In this document: in pieces, positions 1 to 8,659 of the stretch | Layout of the letters: each line of letters begins with the position of its first letter | Position numbering within the stretch: the stretch's first letter is position 1 | The notes under the pieces: generated by a model | Databases searched by the model: none | Told to the model about the DNA's origin: nothing | Seen by the model: only the letters and a program-made list of their open reading frames with translations | Origin: DSXH01 sp037446915 | GTDB lineage: Bacteria > Bacteroidota > Ignavibacteria > Ignavibacteriales > Melioribacteraceae | Assembly (NCBI GenBank): GCA_037446915.1 | Contig: JBBIHP010000024.1 | Coordinates: 1-28,663 of the forward strand | Direction of reading: 5' to 3' | Length of the DNA: 28,663 bases | Translations under genes and position numbers: made by a program

Positions 1-1
1 G

Positions 2-121
2 TACGTTAAAGATTACGAAGTAAAGTTTATGAAAGGCGTCAGTCATTTTCTAATGCTGGAGAGACCGGATGAATTTAATGGTCTACTAAAAGAATCGATA
101 GCAGAATTATTGAATAAATGA
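2..121 (+). CDS. alpha/beta hydrolase, C-terminal fragment (partial)
   Basis: An open frame enters from the left edge and encodes 39 residues before TGA at 119-121. It contains GVSHFLMLERPDEFN, which resembles the end of alpha/beta-hydrolase-fold enzymes, where the catalytic His sits in a G-x-S/G-H-F/W segment followed by 'ERP..fn..l..fl'. The candidate catalytic His is at about residue 15 of the visible part. The nucleophile and acid lie outside the window, so the substrate cannot be told. The next gene starts 10 nt after this stop, so the two are probably co-transcribed. The family call is an inference from a short piece. Confidence 0.6.
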   Translation, partial: YVKDYEVKFMKGVSHFLMLERPDEFNGLLKESIAELLNK

Positions 122-131
122 GAGTAGAAAA

Positions 132-2537
132 ATGAAAAAGACATTTTTATTAGCATCACTATTATTAACTGTTTCAGTAATTACATCGCAGACAAGAAAA
201 GATTATCCAATTCAGCCGGTTCCTTTTACACAGGTTCATATCAGTGATGGATTCTGGTTCGATAGAATGGAAACTAACCGGAAAGTTACAATTCCCTATG
301 CAATTAAAATGAACGAGACAACCGGACGTGTTACTAACCTCGAGATTGCAGCGGGATTAAAAACCGGAGAATATTGCACGCGTTATCCATTTGACGATAC
401 GGACATTTACAAAGTGATTGAAGGCGCTTCATATTCGTTAATGCTTAAGCCCGATAAAGAATTAGAAAAAAAGCTTGATGAGTTAATCGACATAATTGCT
501 AAAGCACAGGAACCGGACGGATATATTTATTCTGCACGAACAAGCAAATCAGAAAAGATGAAGCGGTCAATCGGTCCAGAAAGGTGGTCTAATCTGCAAT
601 GGAGCCACGAGCTTTACAATGCCGGACACATGTTCGAAGCCGCGGTTGCACATTTTATGGCAACGAATAAAAAATCATTTTTAACTATTGCGCTTAAATG
701 TGCGGATTTGCTGGTAAAAGATTTTGGTCCGGGTAAAGTTCAGTTACCTCCGGGTCATCAGGAAGTTGAACTTGGTCTGGTTAAGCTATACAGATTAACA
801 GGTGAAGAAAAATATCTTAACCTTGCAAAATACTTTTTGGATATAAGAGGAAAAGGAAAAGAACTTACCGGTCGCGAATCATGGGGAGAATATTCACAGG
901 ATCATAAACCGATAATAGAACAGGACGAAGCCGTTGGGCATGCAGTGCGCGCTGCTTATATGTATTCTGCTATTGCAGATGTAGCGGCTCTTACCGGCGA
1001 CGAAAGTTATATCAAAGCATTAGATAAAATCTGGGATAATGTTGTAAGTAAAAAATTATATCTAACCGGCGGACTCGGTGCAACGGGTTCGTGGGAAGGA
1101 TTTGGTCCTAATTACGACTTACCAAATGCAAGTGCATACAACGAAACATGTGCATCAATCGCTAATGTTTACTGGAATCATAGAATGTTCCTGCTTAAGG
1201 GTGATGGTAAGTATATCGATATTCTGGAAAGAACACTTTACAATGCATTGTTATCGGGAATTTCTATTAGTGGCGATAAATTTTTCTATCCAAATCCACT
1301 CGAATCGTTCGGCACTCATGAAAGAAGCAACTGGTTCGAATGTGCTTGCTGCCCCGGTAATGTAACAAGATTTATTGCCTCGGTTGCCAATTATATTTAC
1401 GCGGTAAGGGATAAAGAAGTTTTTGTAAACCTCTATACAAACAACTCCACCAATCTTAAAATTGATAATGACGATGTTATTTTAAATCAAAAAACAAAAT
1501 ATCCATGGGAAGGAAAAATAGTTCTTACAGTTAATCTTAAAAAACAGAACAAAGATTTTTCAATTAATCTTAGAATTCCCGGATGGGCTCAGGATGAAGT
1601 TGTTGCTTCGGACCTTTATAGTTTTATTGATAAGCCGAAAAAGCAAATATCCGTTCTTGTAAATGGGAAACCTTACGAATTCAATATTGAAAAAGGATTT
1701 GCAAGTATAAAGCGAACCTGGAAAAACTATGATAAAATTGAATTGATACTTCCAATGGAAGTTAAGCGGATAGCCGCAAACAACAAGGTAGAAGCAGATA
1801 GAGGCCGTATTGCTCTTCAACGCGGTCCGCTTGTTTATTGCGCAGAGGGAATTGATAATAATGGCTACACAAGAAATATTTTGATTGGTAGCGATACAAA
1901 ATTCAGCACAAAGTATCATTATAATCTTTTAAATGGAGTTGAGGTAATTACAGCAAAATCTTCCGGGGTAAAATTAGCAGATGATAAAAAATCATTGATT
2001 AAGAAAACGCAAAATTTTATGGCAATTCCATACTATGCATGGGCACATCGCGGTAAAACAGAAATGAGTGTGTGGATTGCTAATGACGACAAGGTTGTTC
2101 AACCGTTATTCGGATCGGATCTTCTTACGCATGCAAAAATAACTTCATCTGCGGGAAAGAATCCCGAGGTAATAACAGACCGGCTTGAACCAAAAAATTC
2201 TATTGATCACTCCTTCCCGTTTTTCCACTGGTGGCCTAATAAAGGATCAACTGAGTGGGTTCAGATCGATTTTCAAAAACCCGAAGAAATTTCGCAAATG
2301 GATATTTACTGGTTTGACGATACTGGAATTGGAGAATGTAGAATTCCCTCTTCCTGGAAATTGTTTTACAAAGACGGAGATAAATGGAGGGAAGTTTATA
2401 CAGTTGATAAATACGGTGTTGAAAAGGATAAATATAATAGTGTAATCTTTGAAACGGTAAGAACAAAATCTTTGAAAATAGAAATTCATTCGCAGACGGA
2501 TTTCGCCGGCGGAATTCATGAATTAAAAATTAAATAA
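132..2537 (+). CDS. secreted GH127 (DUF1680) beta-L-arabinofuranosidase-type glycoside hydrolase
   Basis: This 801-residue protein has a Sec signal peptide (about residues 1-19, cleavage before Q20). The GH127 active site is visible: E322 (WEGF) and E338-x-C340 (NETC), exactly 16 residues apart, then C404-A-C406-C407 (FECACCPGN). In the characterised enzyme HypBA1 the equivalents are acid/base E322, zinc ligands E338, C340, C417 and C418, and nucleophile C417. The core should be an alpha/alpha barrel followed by beta domains. Residues from about 665 to 801 look like an added galactose-binding-like (F5/8 type C) module, with W-V-Q-I-D-F and a terminal GIHELKI strand, probably for carbohydrate binding. 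It likely removes beta-L-arabinofuranosyl groups from plant or other polysaccharides in the periplasm or outside. Substrate specificity within GH127 varies. It follows the hydrolase fragment by 10 nt and precedes the DinB gene by 9 nt. Confidence 0.9.
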   Translation: MKKTFLLASLLLTVSVITSQTRKDYPIQPVPFTQVHISDGFWFDRMETNRKVTIPYAIKMNETTGRVTNLEIAAGLKTGEYCTRYPFDDTDIYKVIEGASYSLMLKPDKELEKKLDELIDIIAKAQEPDGYIYSARTSKSEKMKRSIGPERWSNLQWSHELYNAGHMFEAAVAHFMATNKKSFLTIALKCADLLVKDFGPGKVQLPPGHQEVELGLVKLYRLTGEEKYLNLAKYFLDIRGKGKELTGRESWGEYSQDHKPIIEQDEAVGHAVRAAYMYSAIADVAALTGDESYIKALDKIWDNVVSKKLYLTGGLGATGSWEGFGPNYDLPNASAYNETCASIANVYWNHRMFLLKGDGKYIDILERTLYNALLSGISISGDKFFYPNPLESFGTHERSNWFECACCPGNVTRFIASVANYIYAVRDKEVFVNLYTNNSTNLKIDNDDVILNQKTKYPWEGKIVLTVNLKKQNKDFSINLRIPGWAQDEVVASDLYSFIDKPKKQISVLVNGKPYEFNIEKGFASIKRTWKNYDKIELILPMEVKRIAANNKVEADRGRIALQRGPLVYCAEGIDNNGYTRNILIGSDTKFSTKYHYNLLNGVEVITAKSSGVKLADDKKSLIKKTQNFMAIPYYAWAHRGKTEMSVWIANDDKVVQPLFGSDLLTHAKITSSAGKNPEVITDRLEPKNSIDHSFPFFHWWPNKGSTEWVQIDFQKPEEISQMDIYWFDDTGIGECRIPSSWKLFYKDGDKWREVYTVDKYGVEKDKYNSVIFETVRTKSLKIEIHSQTDFAGGIHELKIK

Positions 2538-2546
2538 GAGGTTAAT

Positions 2547-3047
2547 ATGTACAGAGTATTAAATGATTTTCTCGAAGATTGGAAATATGAGAGTGAAGCT
2601 ACTCTCAAAACATTCAATAATATTAGTGACGAAAAAAAGAATCAGAAAACAACTCCCGATGGAAGATCGCTTGGCTATTTAGCGTGGCATATTACACAAA
2701 GTTTACCTGAGATAATGCATAGAATCGGATTCAAGTTTGCGACCTATAAAGAACAGGTTCCCGAACCGGAAAAGTTTTCTGAAGTAATTTCATTTTACAA
2801 ACTTTATTCTGAGCAGATATTTAATCAAGTAAAAGAGAATTGGACTGATGAAATACTTGTTGAAGAAACCAATATGTACGGTGAAACATGGAAAATGGGT
2901 AAAGTGTTATCGATGCTGATTATTCATCAGGCGCATCATCGTGCTCAAATGACTGTATTAATGAGACAAGCGGGATTACAGGTGCCCGGAGTATATGGTC
3001 CATCTAAAGAAGAGTGGGCGGCAATGGGAATGGAACCACAAGTGTAA
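2547..3047 (+). CDS. DinB/YfiT-like putative metal-dependent protein
   Basis: This 166-residue protein has the size and features of the DinB-like four-helix-bundle family. The usual three metal-binding histidines are present: H48 in LAWHITQ, and H127 and H131 in IIHQAHHRAQM (H-x3-H). The end 'GLQVPGVYGPSKEEWAAMG' is also familiar for the family. Members include thiol transferases and DNA-damage-induced proteins, but most have unknown function, so no reaction is assigned. There is no signal peptide, so it is cytoplasmic. AGAGG lies 7 nt ahead of the ATG, and the gene starts 9 nt after the glycosidase stop, so it is probably in the same transcript without an obvious functional link. Confidence 0.85.
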   Translation: MYRVLNDFLEDWKYESEATLKTFNNISDEKKNQKTTPDGRSLGYLAWHITQSLPEIMHRIGFKFATYKEQVPEPEKFSEVISFYKLYSEQIFNQVKENWTDEILVEETNMYGETWKMGKVLSMLIIHQAHHRAQMTVLMRQAGLQVPGVYGPSKEEWAAMGMEPQV

Positions 3048-3121
3048 TTATACAGATTTTTTTTAATTTGATTTAGTGTAGTAAAGAGTTTAAAATTCGA
3101 TCGAGGGTGCGCATCCAATAG

Positions 3122-5065
3122 ATGAAAACACTAATTTTATTCTTTCTTCAGACAACATTTTTGTTCGCTCAAGCCAATTTAGACAGCTTGATGAAAAGCA
3201 TTTCCGCTAAGCCGGATACTGCGCGTGCAAGAATTTTAAATGATTATGCATGGATAAATAGAAGTAAGGATCCTAACTCCGCTCTCAAAAGCAGTGATGA
3301 AGCATTAAAGATTGCCCGGGCAATTAGCAACAAGAATCTTCAAGCACGCTCATTAAATTTAATGGGCGTTATTTACAGGAATCTTGGTAACTACGACAAA
3401 TCAATTAGCGTATATACAAACGCTCTTCGTATAGCTGAAGAAGTAAAAGATTCGGTTCAGATTGCCTATTCATATAATAATTTGGGAGGCATATACCGAC
3501 TGCAAGGCAACAACACGCTTGCACTCGAATATATTCTAAAAGCTCTTTCAGTTTTTGAAAAGCTAAAACATAAAGAAGGGATGTCCTTCTGCACAATTAA
3601 CATCGGGTTGATTTACCGGCGACAGGGAAATTATGTTAAAGCTCTCGAGTATCTTAATTATACTCTACGATTAAGAGAGGAAATTAACGATAGACCTGGA
3701 AAAGCGCTTGCATTAAATCTTATTGCCGAAGTTCATTTTGATTTAGGCGAATTTAATGCTGCGTTGAAGTACTATCTTGAGGTTGAGAAGGAATATCAGG
3801 CAGTTGATGATAAAAAAGGTCTTGCAGCTGCCTGGGGCGGAATTGCTGGTGTCTATTATGAACAGAAGAACTATCAAAGCGCCCTTGAATTCAGAAAAAG
3901 ATCTTTAGAATTAGCTACAAAGATTAATTACCTGGAAGGACAGGTTCATAATCATATTAATCTTGGATTGATCTACGCACAGTTGAAGAACTTTCAGCAA
4001 GCTGACTTAGAATTTGCAGAAGCTCTTAGAATTGTGAACAGTATGGAAGAAATTTATGTGCAAATAGATACATATAAAAATTTTGCTAAATACAACGAGA
4101 TGAAAAATAATTATAAGGATGCGCTTCTTTATTTCAAAAAATATACAACGTTAAAAGACTCTATAATGAAACAGGAAAATATTGCATTGATAACAGAGAT
4201 GGAAGCAATTTATAAAAGTGAAAGAGCTGAAAAGGAAAAAACAGTTCTTATGAAAGATCTTGAGCTAAGAGAGAAGCAAACAAATTATTTGATAATAATT
4301 CTTCTTTTAATTGTTGTAATGGTTGTAATTATCTATAGCAGATATCTCTCGAAAAAAGTAGCAAATAAAAAACTTCAGGAATTGAATGCGGTTAAAGACA
4401 CATTTTTCAGATTAATTGCTCACGATCTTAAAACACCGTTTAATGCAATTTTCGGCTATACGGAAATGTTAAAAGAAGATTTTGCAAGTTTATCCGAAGA
4501 AGAAAAGTTGAAGTATATTAATGATATAGGAAGAGCCGCAAAACAAAGTTATCAGCTTCTCGAAAACCTTCTGATGTGGTCTCAGTCAGAATCCGGCAGA
4601 ATTGAGTTTAATCCGCAAACATTGAATCTCAAGCTCATTATTCTGGAAAGCAAAGAATTGTTAATACCGACGGCAAAGAATAAAAATATTGAAATCGCTG
4701 TTGAGTGCGATGATAATCTTACAGTTAACGCCGATATGCAAATGCTAACTACAATATTCCGGAACCTTATTTCAAATGCAATTAAGTTCACATATCCGGA
4801 TGGTAATGTTACTGTTCATGCAATAGAAGAACTCCAAGAGGTGAGAATTTCTATAAAAGATAACGGAATGGGAATGAGTGATGAAACGGTTAAAAGATTA
4901 TTCAAGCTGAATGAGGTTAGTACTTTTAACGGAACCCAGGGTGAAAAAGGAACCGGACTCGGTCTAATTTTATGTAAGGAGTTTGTTAATTACCACAAAG
5001 GTAAAATAAAAGTTGAAAGCGAACCGGGTAAAGGAAGCACTTTTGTTTTTACTATTCCTAAATGA
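3122..5065 (+). CDS. TPR-repeat sensor histidine kinase (orphan)
   Basis: This is a 647-residue membrane histidine kinase. Domains in order: signal peptide (about 1-18), roughly seven tetratricopeptide repeats (about 40-345, with recurring 'LGNYDKSISVYTNAL' and 'QGNYVKALEYLNYTL' units), a charged coiled-coil, one transmembrane helix (about 389-408), HisKA with phospho-acceptor H434 in LIAHDLKTPFNAI, and HATPase_c. The ATPase boxes are N552 (NLISNAIKF), DNGMGMS and GEKGTGLGL. The TPR part should be periplasmic and act as the sensor or protein-binding module, which is common in Bacteroidota and Ignavibacteria. No response regulator is adjacent. An in-frame TAG directly precedes the ATG, so this is the first possible start; its nearest GA-rich site (GAGGG, 3103-3107) is unusually far away. 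Confidence 0.93.
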   Translation: MKTLILFFLQTTFLFAQANLDSLMKSISAKPDTARARILNDYAWINRSKDPNSALKSSDEALKIARAISNKNLQARSLNLMGVIYRNLGNYDKSISVYTNALRIAEEVKDSVQIAYSYNNLGGIYRLQGNNTLALEYILKALSVFEKLKHKEGMSFCTINIGLIYRRQGNYVKALEYLNYTLRLREEINDRPGKALALNLIAEVHFDLGEFNAALKYYLEVEKEYQAVDDKKGLAAAWGGIAGVYYEQKNYQSALEFRKRSLELATKINYLEGQVHNHINLGLIYAQLKNFQQADLEFAEALRIVNSMEEIYVQIDTYKNFAKYNEMKNNYKDALLYFKKYTTLKDSIMKQENIALITEMEAIYKSERAEKEKTVLMKDLELREKQTNYLIIILLLIVVMVVIIYSRYLSKKVANKKLQELNAVKDTFFRLIAHDLKTPFNAIFGYTEMLKEDFASLSEEEKLKYINDIGRAAKQSYQLLENLLMWSQSESGRIEFNPQTLNLKLIILESKELLIPTAKNKNIEIAVECDDNLTVNADMQMLTTIFRNLISNAIKFTYPDGNVTVHAIEELQEVRISIKDNGMGMSDETVKRLFKLNEVSTFNGTQGEKGTGLGLILCKEFVNYHKGKIKVESEPGKGSTFVFTIPK

Positions 5066-5121
5066 GTATTGCCTTTCTAATAAGGACTAATTTACATTTC
5101 TAACATCTAAACACTTTTTCT

Positions 5122-5129
5122 TATATTTG
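5122..5129 (+). promoter_or_regulatory. Bacteroidota-type -7 box (TATATTTG) ahead of glyS
   Basis: TATATTTG matches the TAnnTTTG -7 element of Bacteroidota housekeeping promoters. It is 23 nt upstream of the proposed glyS start at 5153, which would give a very short leader containing the AGAGGTG ribosome-binding site. No TTG is seen at the expected -33 spacing (only TTTAC at 5091-5095), so the upstream element is weak. Confidence 0.5.
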
Positions 5130-5141
5130 CGCACAAAAATT

Positions 5142-5148
5142 AGAGGTG
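5142..5148 (+). promoter_or_regulatory. ribosome-binding site that points to an AUC start of glyS
   Basis: AGAGGTG contains GAGG (5143-5146), six nucleotides before ATC at 5153. It directly follows the in-frame TAG at 5141-5143. No ATG, GTG or TTG exists in the glyS frame between this stop and the internal ATG at 5321, so this Shine-Dalgarno is the best evidence that initiation is at ATC 5153 (or the adjacent ATC 5150). Confidence 0.6.
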
Positions 5149-5152
5149 TATC

Positions 5153-6598
5153 ATCGCAAAAGGTCAAAATGAAACAGTAGAAAAAATTGTATCTCTTGCC
5201 AAAAGAAGAGGATTTGTTTTTCAATCAAGTGAAATATACGGTGGTCTTAACGGTTGCTGGGATTACGGTCCGCTGGGTGTTGAACTTCTGAAGAATATTA
5301 AAGAGGAATGGTGGAAAGCCATGACTTACCGCGACGATGTAGAAGGTCTGGACGCTTCTATTCTTATGCATCCCCGCGTTTGGGAAGCGAGCGGACATGT
5401 TGAAAACTTTACGGATCCGATGATCGATTGTAAACAATGTAAAGCAAGATTCCGCCTCGATACGCTGACAGAAATGATATCGGAAAAAAATAAAGAAAAA
5501 TTCCTTAAGGAGTTTGATCCGGCAATTAACACAAAAGAAATATCTCTCGAAGAAAAAATAAACGAGCTGCTCGAAGATCAGAATCAATCCGAAAAATTTC
5601 TAAGTGTAATAAACTGTCCGCAATGCGGCAACAAAGGTACTTTTACACAACCGCGTAAATTTAATTTGATGTTCAAAACATTTTTGGGGCCGGTAGATGA
5701 TTCTGCCAATGTTATTTACCTTCGTCCCGAAACGGCTCAGGGTATTTTTGTAAACTTCTTGAATGTTGCCAACTCAAGCCGTCAGAAAGTGCCGTTTGGA
5801 ATTGCACAGATTGGTAAGGCGTTCCGCAATGAAATCAATACAAAGAATTTTCTTTTCCGCACGCGTGAATTTGAACAGATGGAAATGCAATACTTTTGTA
5901 AACCCGGAACCGATACTGAGTTTTACGAGGAATGGAAAGAGAGAAGAATTGACTGGTTCAAATCGCTAGGGATGACACCATCTAAACTCCGATTCCACGA
6001 TCACCCGAAAGAAAAACTTGCTCACTATGCAAAGAACGCAACAGATATTGAATACGAATTTCCATTCGGATGGGGAGAAATAGAGGGGATTCATAACAGA
6101 ACAGATTTCGATTTAAGCCGTCACCAGCAATTTTCTGGTAAGTCCCAATTATATTTTGATGATGAATCGAAAGAGAAGTACATTCCCTTCATTATCGAAA
6201 CATCAGCAGGAGCCAGCCGTTCATTCATGGCTTTTCTAATCGATTCATATTACGAAGAAGAAGTTAACGGCGAATTACGAAGCGTATTAAGATTTCATCC
6301 TAAATTAGCACCAATAAAAGCAGCAGTGCTGCCATTGGTAAATAAAGACGGCATGCCGGAAATTGCCAGAAAAATTGAAGCTGATTTAAGACCGTTCTTA
6401 AGAATTTTTTATGATGATAAAGGCGCAATTGGCAGAAGATACCGTAGAATGGATGAAGCGGGAACACCTTTCTGTATTACAGTTGATACTCAAACAACCC
6501 AGGATGAAACGGTGACAGTTAGAGAACGCGATTCGATGGAACAAATAAGAGTAAAAATAGACCAGCTGCTGAACTATCTTACCGGAAAACTGAGATAA
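5153..6598 (+). CDS. glyS: glycyl-tRNA synthetase, alpha2 (class II) type, with non-canonical ATC start
   Basis: This cytoplasmic enzyme charges tRNA-Gly with glycine. From ATC at 5153 it is 481 residues, a normal length for the alpha2 type. Visible features: the N-terminal SLAKRRGFVFQSSEIYGG and CWDYGPLG segments, zinc-type cysteines C93-x2-C96 and C155-x2-C158, motif 2 region (RPETAQGIFVNF, GKAFRNEI), the QMEMQYFC segment, motif 3 (ETSAGASRSFMAFL), and an anticodon-binding domain beginning near LAPIKAAVLPLVNKDG. The first ATG in frame (5321) would remove about 56 residues, including the conserved DYGPLG segment, so it cannot be the real start. The expected N-terminus Met-AKGQNETVEKI fits exactly if ATC stands for the usual ATG. 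Either AUC is a true rare start or this is a base error. A terminator follows. Confidence 0.93.
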   Translation: MAKGQNETVEKIVSLAKRRGFVFQSSEIYGGLNGCWDYGPLGVELLKNIKEEWWKAMTYRDDVEGLDASILMHPRVWEASGHVENFTDPMIDCKQCKARFRLDTLTEMISEKNKEKFLKEFDPAINTKEISLEEKINELLEDQNQSEKFLSVINCPQCGNKGTFTQPRKFNLMFKTFLGPVDDSANVIYLRPETAQGIFVNFLNVANSSRQKVPFGIAQIGKAFRNEINTKNFLFRTREFEQMEMQYFCKPGTDTEFYEEWKERRIDWFKSLGMTPSKLRFHDHPKEKLAHYAKNATDIEYEFPFGWGEIEGIHNRTDFDLSRHQQFSGKSQLYFDDESKEKYIPFIIETSAGASRSFMAFLIDSYYEEEVNGELRSVLRFHPKLAPIKAAVLPLVNKDGMPEIARKIEADLRPFLRIFYDDKGAIGRRYRRMDEAGTPFCITVDTQTTQDETVTVRERDSMEQIRVKIDQLLNYLTGKLR

Positions 6599-6607
6599 AT
6601 AATTAAT

Positions 6608-6648
6608 CGGGGTGTAATTAAAACACCCCGCTCTTTTCAAATTTTTTT
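6608..6648 (+). terminator. rho-independent terminator after glyS
   Basis: A perfect 8-bp stem CGGGGTGT (6608-6615) / ACACCCCG (6623-6630) with a 7-nt loop is followed by a T-rich tract (CTCTTTTCAAATTTTTTT). It starts 10 nt after the glyS stop. The rest of the gap to the convergent peptidase (to 6795) shows no gene. Confidence 0.85.
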
Positions 6649-6795
6649 ACTACCCGATTTAACTTTCCCTATTTTCAAACGTATCATTCGATGGCAATTA
6701 ATTCTTACAATATATTTCTAGAATGAATAAAACGTTCTGAATAAAAAGTATAAAGTCGGGGGGAAACAGAAAAAGAAAATACTTTCGGGATGAGC

Positions 6796-8367
6796 TTAGT
6801 AAATACCAAACCATTCAAGACATTTTTTATTATTTGGATTAATCTCTGGTTTTAATTTATAGGTAGGGATTTCAAACAACTCACCTATTAGCCATAACTT
6901 TCTGAAAGATTCAACTTCCATGTCAAAACACGGACCAAGTGCATCAGGCCGGCTCCTGAGTATTGTGCCGGAGTTTACACATTTCATTATATCGGATAGC
7001 GCTTTATCGCCGGCATAAAATCTTATTAATGCACTTAAACTCCCGTTCGAAATAACAAGTGATTCTGTAATAGATCTCTGAAAAATATCTCTCATAAAAT
7101 CATCCAGCGATTTTGACCCACCGCTGTTCTTATAAATTATCGCGTTTAAATTATGGGCAATTATATCTCCCCTCATGTAAGGTAATTTCATGATATTTTT
7201 GTTTGTCCAGAATTCACTTGCAATCCTTTCGTTTTTCTCGTTACGAACGGAAGAAGTATGGTATGCATAAAGAATATTATTAAACTCATCTACATATTCA
7301 TCCAGTGTAATAAGATTAGCTCTTAGTAAAAGTAGGCGGGTATAATAATCGCAGAAACCTTCTTTGAACCAGTAAACAAGAGCTTCCGGTTCGGAAAATT
7401 TTATTTTATCTCCAAGCCATGTATGAAACGATTCGTGTGCTAAAATTCTTTTTAAACGGTAATCAATTTTTCGATCTCCGGATAAATACAATGCATACCC
7501 ATTTGTTCTACCGGTTCCTCCCTGATCTCCCCGTCCGTCAATAGGTATTACGGTAATTATATGGTATGGAAAGTTGTGATCGTTCCAGAAATTCCGTTCG
7601 ATACTAAAAATGTCTTTTATAAGTTCCAGTAATTGATCATCGGCAAAATTCCATTTTCCTCGGATGGATAAATAAACAGGATTGCCGCCGACTTGCTTTT
7701 TAGAAATTCTAAAATCTCCGCCCGTAAAAATAGAACCAGAAAATTGAGAGAGAGTGGCCGTAATGTTTTGAACCTTTTCGTTTATTCCAAAACTATTTGA
7801 AAGAGTCCAGGTAAACGGCATGTGATTCCACGATATTGATATTTTAAGGTTGCTGTACCAATCCCACATTGGAAGAATAAAAAATGTTTCGCCAAGAAAA
7901 TGAAAATATGACTTGTTGAGAATTACCATATAATGGTTTCCGAGTTCAACATCGTCATCCCTTATTTCTTCAACCTGGTAATAGAGTTTAATAACTGATT
8001 CCGGTGGGTGCTGAACAATTTTTATCTCAGGTTTATCGGTATTACTAATAGTTGTGTTATCGGAAAGTGGTTTTAAGAATTTTATTCCATCTAAGTTTTT
8101 TTGTCCCGAAAATTCATTAGGGAGTAATATTTTTGTTTCTCCGGATCTATCTCCGGGTAATTCCATTGTAACAATAAATCGGACTTTATTAACTTCATAG
8201 AATGGTTCGATACTGAAATTTAAAAAATTACTGCTTTCGCGTTTGTTAGAAGAAACATTTAATTTATTATCATATAAACTGGCTGATAGCTGGGGAGAGC
8301 CGAATAATATCGTGTCCTTAATAAAAAGAGATGAAATAAAAAGCAAAACAGTAAATTTTTTTATCAT
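6796..8367 (-). CDS. exported M61-like zinc metallopeptidase
   Basis: This 523-residue protein starts with a signal peptide (about 1-23). The gluzincin zinc motif is H311-E312-S-F-H315 in LAHESFHTWLGDKI, followed 21 residues later by E336 in WFKEGFCDYYTRLLL. The HTW and EGF-DYY pattern resembles glycyl-aminopeptidase (M61) and related M1-type peptidases. The N-terminal 250 residues are beta-rich, as in those families. M61 proteins often carry a C-terminal PDZ domain; here about 185 residues follow the zinc site and no PDZ motif is recognised. It probably trims peptides in the periplasm or at the surface. It is transcribed divergently from the M16 pair at 8660, with a 292-bp gap that contains no convincing promoter box. 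The family assignment between M61 and M1 is not certain. Confidence 0.8.
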   Translation of the reverse strand: MIKKFTVLLFISSLFIKDTILFGSPQLSASLYDNKLNVSSNKRESSNFLNFSIEPFYEVNKVRFIVTMELPGDRSGETKILLPNEFSGQKNLDGIKFLKPLSDNTTISNTDKPEIKIVQHPPESVIKLYYQVEEIRDDDVELGNHYMVILNKSYFHFLGETFFILPMWDWYSNLKISISWNHMPFTWTLSNSFGINEKVQNITATLSQFSGSIFTGGDFRISKKQVGGNPVYLSIRGKWNFADDQLLELIKDIFSIERNFWNDHNFPYHIITVIPIDGRGDQGGTGRTNGYALYLSGDRKIDYRLKRILAHESFHTWLGDKIKFSEPEALVYWFKEGFCDYYTRLLLLRANLITLDEYVDEFNNILYAYHTSSVRNEKNERIASEFWTNKNIMKLPYMRGDIIAHNLNAIIYKNSGGSKSLDDFMRDIFQRSITESLVISNGSLSALIRFYAGDKALSDIMKCVNSGTILRSRPDALGPCFDMEVESFRKLWLIGELFEIPTYKLKPEINPNNKKCLEWFGIY

Positions 8368-8659
8368 TCGTTAATTCTTCTAAAACTCCATTAAATCGCC
8401 GTTATTATTACGAAATTTTGCCCTTAAATGAAATGCATTTTGTTCTGGAGAATTGAATGCCGTAAATAATTTATATTTAAGCGGCACTAATTATTTTAAA
8501 ACATTTAAAAATATAGACAACAAAATAGTTTTTATATGCGTCTAATAAATGCATTTTTTAAAGCATATTTCTATAATTTTAAATAGAAAAATTTTTCACA
8601 TCTGTAATTTATTCTACTGGTTAAATAAATTATATCCATCAAAAACAAAAGGTAATCAA

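Noticed and set aside
5321..5323. ATG at 5321 as the start of glycyl-tRNA synthetase
   Set aside because: It would delete about 56 residues of conserved class II sequence, including DYGPLG, which are encoded in frame upstream.
5225..5587. Long antisense open frame (120 codons) opposite glyS
   Set aside because: It is a shadow of the strongly supported synthetase gene, with no ribosome site or recognisable sequence.
6790..6855. Short 21-codon ORF on + after GGGGGG (6758-6763)
   Set aside because: It lies antisense to the end of the M61-like gene, encodes nothing recognisable, and has a poor ribosome-site distance.
8549..8551. Upstream ATG for the first M16 peptidase
   Set aside because: It would put 37 unconserved residues ahead of a clean signal peptide; the ATG at 8660 has a ribosome-binding site.
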